The position numbers and the translations under genes are program-made. Below the pieces are notes generated by a model. It did not search any database and was not told where the DNA came from. It saw only the letters and a program-made list of their open reading frames with translations. A stretch of 11,469 nt of DNA from Gamarada debralockiae (taxonomy: Eukaryota; Ascomycota; Leotiomycetes; Helotiales; Hyphodiscaceae): assembly GCA_002803225.1 (NCBI GenBank), contig NXFV01000660.1, positions 1-11,469 of the forward strand, read 5' to 3'. Shown in pieces: positions 7,400 through 11,469 of the stretch. Position 1 is the first letter of the stretch; the number at the start of each line of letters is the position of its first letter.

Positions 7400-10380
7400 T
7401 TAAAGCTACTATCCTTAATATAGGCATAATGATTTTATTAAGAACGAATCGACTTCTTAACTAAAGGAATAACTAAAACCGTATAGGTTTAATAGTCTCG
7501 AGGGTTATAGAACATAGCATCTATAGAACTATAGTCTTTATATTCAAAAGTCATCCTTATAACTTAAGTAAATAGTTATCTAAGAAGAATCATTAGTAAA
7601 GTCTGTCCCTTAGCTTCTCGAACTAAGAAAAAGATAGTAATGTATTTAACCCTATGTTCGATCTCGACTTTTACTTTAGCTATTCTAGTAAATTAAAGGA
7701 TCTGTTTAAATATAGTCCTAAGCTTAAGGTATTCTATACTTAAAATAGGATATCCGAGTTACTTAGCGAGTTCATACGATATTATATTAGCCTTAGCCCT
7801 AGTATTAAGTATTGTAGTTTCAGCAGCTATATCCACAGGACCTATAATATTCACTAGTAACTTAGGGGTTGCCATAATCTATCCTCGAGTCGTAAAACCA
7901 TCTAATCTAATAGACTAGATATTAATAACAGCCTCCTTCTTAATAGACTATCCTTTAATAAAGGACCTCAAAGCTACTCAAGTAGTATCAATAACATTAA
8001 ATAGTTCTCGGTATTAAACTAGGTTAGTAAGGAGCTTTTATCGAATAGCCTTAGTAAGGTGCCCGCTTCCTAACTAAGTAATCAAGTCCTTATATCTTTT
8101 GGACTTTTTAGGTTAGCGTACTATAAGCTTGATTTTATACTAAAGTCTATCTCTAGTAAGAATATCTAGTGAAATTCGATTAAATTCCTTAAGAGATTAT
8201 ATAATATTAGTCTTTTAAGAAAGATCGGGCCTTAGAACCTCCTTAACTAACTTATTAAGACTTATATTATCCGATTTAGGAAGGTTATTAGGTATATAAG
8301 CAGAAGGTCGTCTTATCTTAGGCCAGGCAAGCTTAGCTTCTGCCTCTGCTTTCTTATAGAGCTTAGCCTTATTTCTTTATACCTCGCTTTAGTTAAGAGC
8401 TTTAGTAACTTTAGATTAAATAATAGGGTTATTCAAAGTAGCTAGTTTAGCCTTAGAGCGGGTCTAGGAGACGTTAGCGACGACTACAGTCTAGTTATTA
8501 AGGTTGGAGTCTACTCCTATCGAATATATATAGATCCTTCCTTTAAGAAAGTTATTAATATCTTGGCCCTTATTATTTATAATAGAGTAGTATTAAATTG
8601 GAATTCCTAGGGTATCTGGACACTTTATAATACTTTGAGTTAAAATAGTATTAGCTCTAGTAGTATTTGTATTAGCTTGGGTATAAGTAGCTTCCTATTC
8701 TTAATCTTGCTCTACTCAGATGTTATTAGCTCGACGAGTAATATTAGAATCGTATCGAGTTCCTCTAGTCTTCAAAATAATCTACTGAACCTAAGGTATA
8801 TTACAATAGAATATAATTTCTTTAGTACCTTCTCTTTAAGGTCTAAGATAGAGCTTTCTATTAAAGTTCTTATAATAGACCCTACTCTAGACAAGCTCTT
8901 GAAGCTATAGGCACTAATCCAAATGTCCGTGAGAGTACTGTTCCGGGTTACTATTCTTATTAATATTATAGTAGGTATAATAGTTAAGTCCCGAATTTCC
9001 GTTATACCTGTTTCTACTACTAAAGGCACTATATGTAGTAGATATATTAACTATACTATTAACTAGAAGATTCTGGTTAACTTAAGAGTCCTGGGAATAC
9101 TAAGGTACGTTATATAATTATTAATTAAATCCGGGTCTACGTTTACCTTGAAAGCTACTATTCTAATACCCGCCTTAATAAAATCCTTGATTTTCGAATC
9201 TAGAATTATTTTGAGCAAGTGCTACGTAGAGTTCCTAGCCGATTTCTTTCCCGATATCTTGTATTATATTAGCCTAAGTAATTTTGAGCTTCTTTAGTTA
9301 CTAAGCTAGATTATCTAAGAGGTCCCGAGGTTTTGTATCCGAAGCTTTAGTTTAGTAACGACTCTTATAAAAGTTATAATTAGTTGGAAATATTCTGTCT
9401 AAGGCAGGAATAGGCGTAAAGGTATTAGAAGGAACTAGGTAAGACTAAATAGGGCAAGACTTAGTACTAGCTAGTATAGCGTTCTTATTAGCGGCCAAGG
9501 CCTTAATAATATTATTTATAGTACTAATCTTAGAACTTAATATAATAGGGTTATGATTTTCCTTATACTAATTAATGACTTTATTAGATTCATAGACTCT
9601 AAGGGCTATCCTATAGAATTTTTCGTATACTAGAGTAGTCCTATTATCTTGGTCTATATTATACTTCTTAATGATCTTAGAACAAATATAATTAGGCAAA
9701 GTATAGAGAAAGAGATTTGCTCTCTTAATATTATTAAAAAGCTTTTTCTCCTTAAGGTTAGTAAAGATCTAATAGAATAATTCAATAAAGTCTTTTAGTT
9801 TAATCTGCCTATATTAAGCAAATAAAACTAATATATTAAGGAAAGGGCGAGTATACTTCGTATAATCGTTATTATAGTCGCAGTACTTCTTCTTTAATAT
9901 AGTAAAGAAGACCTCCTTATTAAATGGCTCGTTAGTATATTCCAGTATAGCCTTAATATTATTGCGAAGGATAATATTGATATAGCGAAGGATACACTTA
10001 TATTTGTCTTCTTTAATATAGTTCTAATCTTTAAAGAAGATAAGAATATTATTAACCTAGCGAGTAGCTCTCTATCTATTAAAGATAAGACTAGTAGAGG
10101 CAGGAGTTAGTATTACTATACGTAGCATAGTAATATTATCTGTGGGTTTATTAGAAGATATTTCGAGTAATAATTCGCTTAGTATAGAAGGATTAGATTA
10201 CTATTATTCTTGTAGGTTTTATTGATTTCTTGATTATTACTACTATTTCTTGTCTTCTGAAATACTACTTAATAATAGTATATTAACTAAAACCAAAGAA
10301 GAAGAGGCCTGTAGAGATAGTAGGTTTGATATTACCTATTCATAACTATTATTAGACGATTTTCTTTTTAAGGATAAAGA
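7387..10380 (-). pseudogene. gag: gag-protease polyprotein, inactivated by RIP
   Basis: This frame would encode the structural Gag protein followed by an aspartic protease. Read from about 10380 downward it is one uninterrupted register, broken only by TAA/TAG plus a rare TGA. The N-terminal part is Ser- and Gln-rich (EDKK followed by stops where Gln is expected, near 10205-10260). A capsid-like stretch follows at about 9600-10080, with RATR, VNNILIFFKD and NEPFNKEVFFTILKKKY. A Gln/Asn/Gly-rich stretch lies near 9060-9240. At about 8833-8874 the sequence YKNFNRKLYLRPQR has exact CX2CX4HX4C spacing with all four ligands changed, a possible zinc-knuckle relic. A charged KAEAEAK region at about 8325-8360 precedes the protease. 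The start is uncertain because the original ATG was probably lost, and the frame may begin as far up as 10610. It ends at TAG 7387-7389, next to a possible -1 shift into pol. Confidence 0.85.
7560..7875 (-). other. retropepsin-like protease domain (dead)
   Basis: In the gag frame the sequence ATPKLLVNIIGPVDIAAETT leads into LNTRAKANIISYELAK and, about 65 codons later, GQTLLM. The family pattern at this place is a hydrophobic pair, then D-T/S-G-A-E and an Ile-rich turn. Here the catalytic Asp is Asn (codon 7804-7806), the flap-side Gly is Arg and the Glu is Lys, each explained by one G-to-A change. The domain is the C-terminal part of the gag-protease frame and would have cleaved the polyprotein. 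It lacks the catalytic Asp and cannot be active. Confidence 0.82.
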
Positions 10381-10610
10381 CTTACGATTTATTAATTATC
10401 TGTATAACTAAAGTCTAATAATATATCTTTTTTGATCTTTTAAATATAGGATTCTATTCCCTTTTAACGTGTCTTTTAATACCTTCTTCCCTTAAGTCTA
10501 GGAATATCGCTTAGACCTATACTTGAACTCGTGTCCACAAGCCTCGTTTCCTAATAGTACAGCTCTTTAATATAAGAGAGATACTCTTAAGGACAAGAAT
10601 CCTATAATTA

Positions 10611-11125
10611 GACAAAGAATCAAGAGAATCGAAAAACAAAATCCTATAATAACCTTATTTCCTAGCTCTCGGACTTCCTTCTATCTATACTTTACTTTTA
10701 AAGGCATTATAATCTGCTTAGCAGGTAGTATAGACTATTTTATTTAATTTCTTCCCTTTATAATAGCTTCGGGATTTATACTTCCTAATATCTTATTCCC
10801 TAGAAATTTAATTCTTTCTTTTAGCTAACTTCTCCTTTTTCTTGAATTAGGTTTAGCTATTAGCCCGCTAGGGCCTTTATAACTTCTACCTATAACTATA
10901 AGTCTTAAATATATCTTGACCAAGCTAAAAACCTCTCCCGTATACTAATAATAGTACTTAAGATCTAATATCAATAAAGCTATAAACTAGGGCAAGTCTA
11001 AGCCTAGTAACTAATAGTATAATAAGACCTAAGATTATAATTTAATATGTATTAAATTATTCCGGAATACTTCATGTACTAGCTAAGACAAGAAACAAGC
11101 AAACAAGGCAAACAACGATTGAAAC
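10611..11125. other. leader or LTR-like region upstream of gag
   Basis: No gene is firmly supported. The minus strand has an alternative register, about 10730-10340, with few stops in its first 100 codons. It contains SPRARK and CTIRKRGLWTRVQV and overlaps the uncertain start of gag; it might be a gag N-terminal part or a small leader frame. The block 11085-11130 is unusually rich in CpA (repeated CAAAC, CAAGG), so it was not touched by RIP on that strand. Confidence 0.35.
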
Positions 11126-11266
11126 ATCCCTTACTAAGAGTATGAATAGCCTCACTTGACTACAATAAAATCCTCCCTATATAGGTTACTAGATATAGAG
11201 GGGCGAAATACAAGTATAAGCGCTTCCCGATTACGCTATATGTCGCACGTGCTCTTAGTAAGGGAT
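11126..11266. repeat. 15-bp perfect inverted repeat enclosing 111 bp
   Basis: ATCCCTTACTAAGAG at 11126-11140 is matched exactly in reverse complement by CTCTTAGTAAGGGAT at 11252-11266. The enclosed DNA includes the palindrome CCTATATAGG at 11176-11185, which is TATA-like. It also keeps CpA/TpG sites such as GCACGTGC. No clear target-site duplication flanks it (AAAC on the left, AAAA on the right). It could be a small MITE-like element or a hairpin within an LTR or leader. Confidence 0.6.
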
Positions 11267-11432
11267 AAAACTAAAACGAAAACTAACGATATAAAACGAA
11301 GGTTATAGTACTCGAACGTACTACAGAATATATGTAAAAAACAAGATATATAATTATAATGATATCTAAGTACTACTCTAGCTACAAAGGCTATTTATCC
11401 TTCGCTAATACGTGACGAAACTAGCTAAGCGA

Positions 11433-11453
11433 GGTTCTTATAATTGTAAGACC
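11433..11453. repeat. second copy of the palindrome, candidate LTR boundary
   Basis: GGTTCTTATAATTGTAAGACC is a near palindrome. Its 11437-11457 part matches 2123-2143 at 19 of 21 bases, and both differences are transitions. On the minus strand it reads AGTGGGTCTTACA, then AT, then TATAAGAACC. It could be the start of the Gypsy element's 5' LTR or the end of an LTR lying mostly beyond the window. It lies about 9.3 kb from the first copy, a reasonable full length for a Gypsy element. Confidence 0.4.
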
Positions 11454-11469
11454 CACTAAAAACCTGAAA

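Larger units (their letters stand above)
3491..10610 (-). mobile_element. RIP-degraded Ty3/Gypsy LTR retrotransposon (coding body)
   Basis: This is the body of one retrotransposon on the minus strand. The order gag, protease, reverse transcriptase, RNase H, integrase places it in Ty3/Gypsy (Metaviridae); in Copia elements integrase precedes reverse transcriptase. Residues resemble a Gypsy lineage common in filamentous ascomycetes, with landmarks such as KYRDITTF, GATNSV, VKGLYTTYNN, KREYRGVLK and DGLSR. It is dead: dozens of in-frame TAA/TAG codons replace Gln and Trp, and active-site residues are changed. I found no indels inside either long frame. No chromodomain is visible after integrase. 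The upper limit is soft, because the gag frame can be followed to about 10610 but a start cannot be fixed. LTRs were not paired with confidence; candidate termini are listed separately near 2131 and 11446. Family identity is recognised from motifs, not from a search. Confidence 0.93.

Noticed and set aside
8677..8910. 77-codon plus-strand open frame
   Set aside because: It is antisense to gag, Ser/Leu-rich and without motif.
8772..9029. 85-codon minus-strand open frame
   Set aside because: It is on the right strand but in a different register from the gag frame, which runs continuously above and below it. The gag register carries the Gln-rich and zinc-knuckle-like features.
11176..11185. CCTATATAGG as a promoter
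   Set aside because: It is TATA-like, but TATA strings are expected throughout such AT-rich RIP DNA, and no start site or gene can be tied to it.

Overview
The window looks like heterochromatic repeat DNA from a filamentous ascomycete (Pezizomycotina). The base pattern is that of repeat-induced point mutation (RIP). TpA is extremely common, and CpA and TpG are rare, although CpG (tcg, cga) survives. Reading frames are broken almost only by TAA and TAG, which is what RIP makes of CAA, CAG and TGG. I see no intact protein-coding gene, no tRNA or rRNA gene, no CRISPR array and nothing bacterial. The longest uninterrupted ORFs are 65-93 codons. Four are chance or antisense shadows and one (714-995, minus) is a stop-free stretch inside a longer dead frame.

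From about 3491 to 10380, possibly to 10610, the minus strand holds one dead Ty3/Gypsy LTR retrotransposon. Reading through the RIP stops gives two frames. A gag-protease frame runs from about 10380 down to 7387. A pol frame runs from about 7390 to 3491, in the order spacer, reverse transcriptase, RNase H, integrase zinc domain, integrase core, GPY/F-like end. Neither frame shows an indel in the roughly 1000 and 1300 codons I followed. Pol lies in the -1 frame relative to gag-protease. The switch falls at a GGAAAAC-TAG sequence, so either a programmed -1 frameshift or a single-base indel is possible. Catalytic residues of protease, reverse transcriptase, RNase H and integrase have changed from D to N or E to K, the expected result of G-to-A transitions.

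Low-coordinate flank: 1-995 carries another dead minus-strand frame that I cannot assign. 996-2100 is RIP-degraded with no clear frame. 2120-2139 holds a near-perfect palindrome that recurs at 11433-11453 and may mark LTR ends. 2844-3016 is a 15-bp minisatellite of 11 copies plus a partial copy that largely escaped RIP.

High-coordinate flank: 10610-11469 is leader or LTR-like DNA without a supported gene. It includes a CpA-rich island near 11085-11130 and a 15-bp perfect inverted repeat at 11126-11140 and 11252-11266. LTRs could not be paired by eye, so the exact element boundaries remain open.
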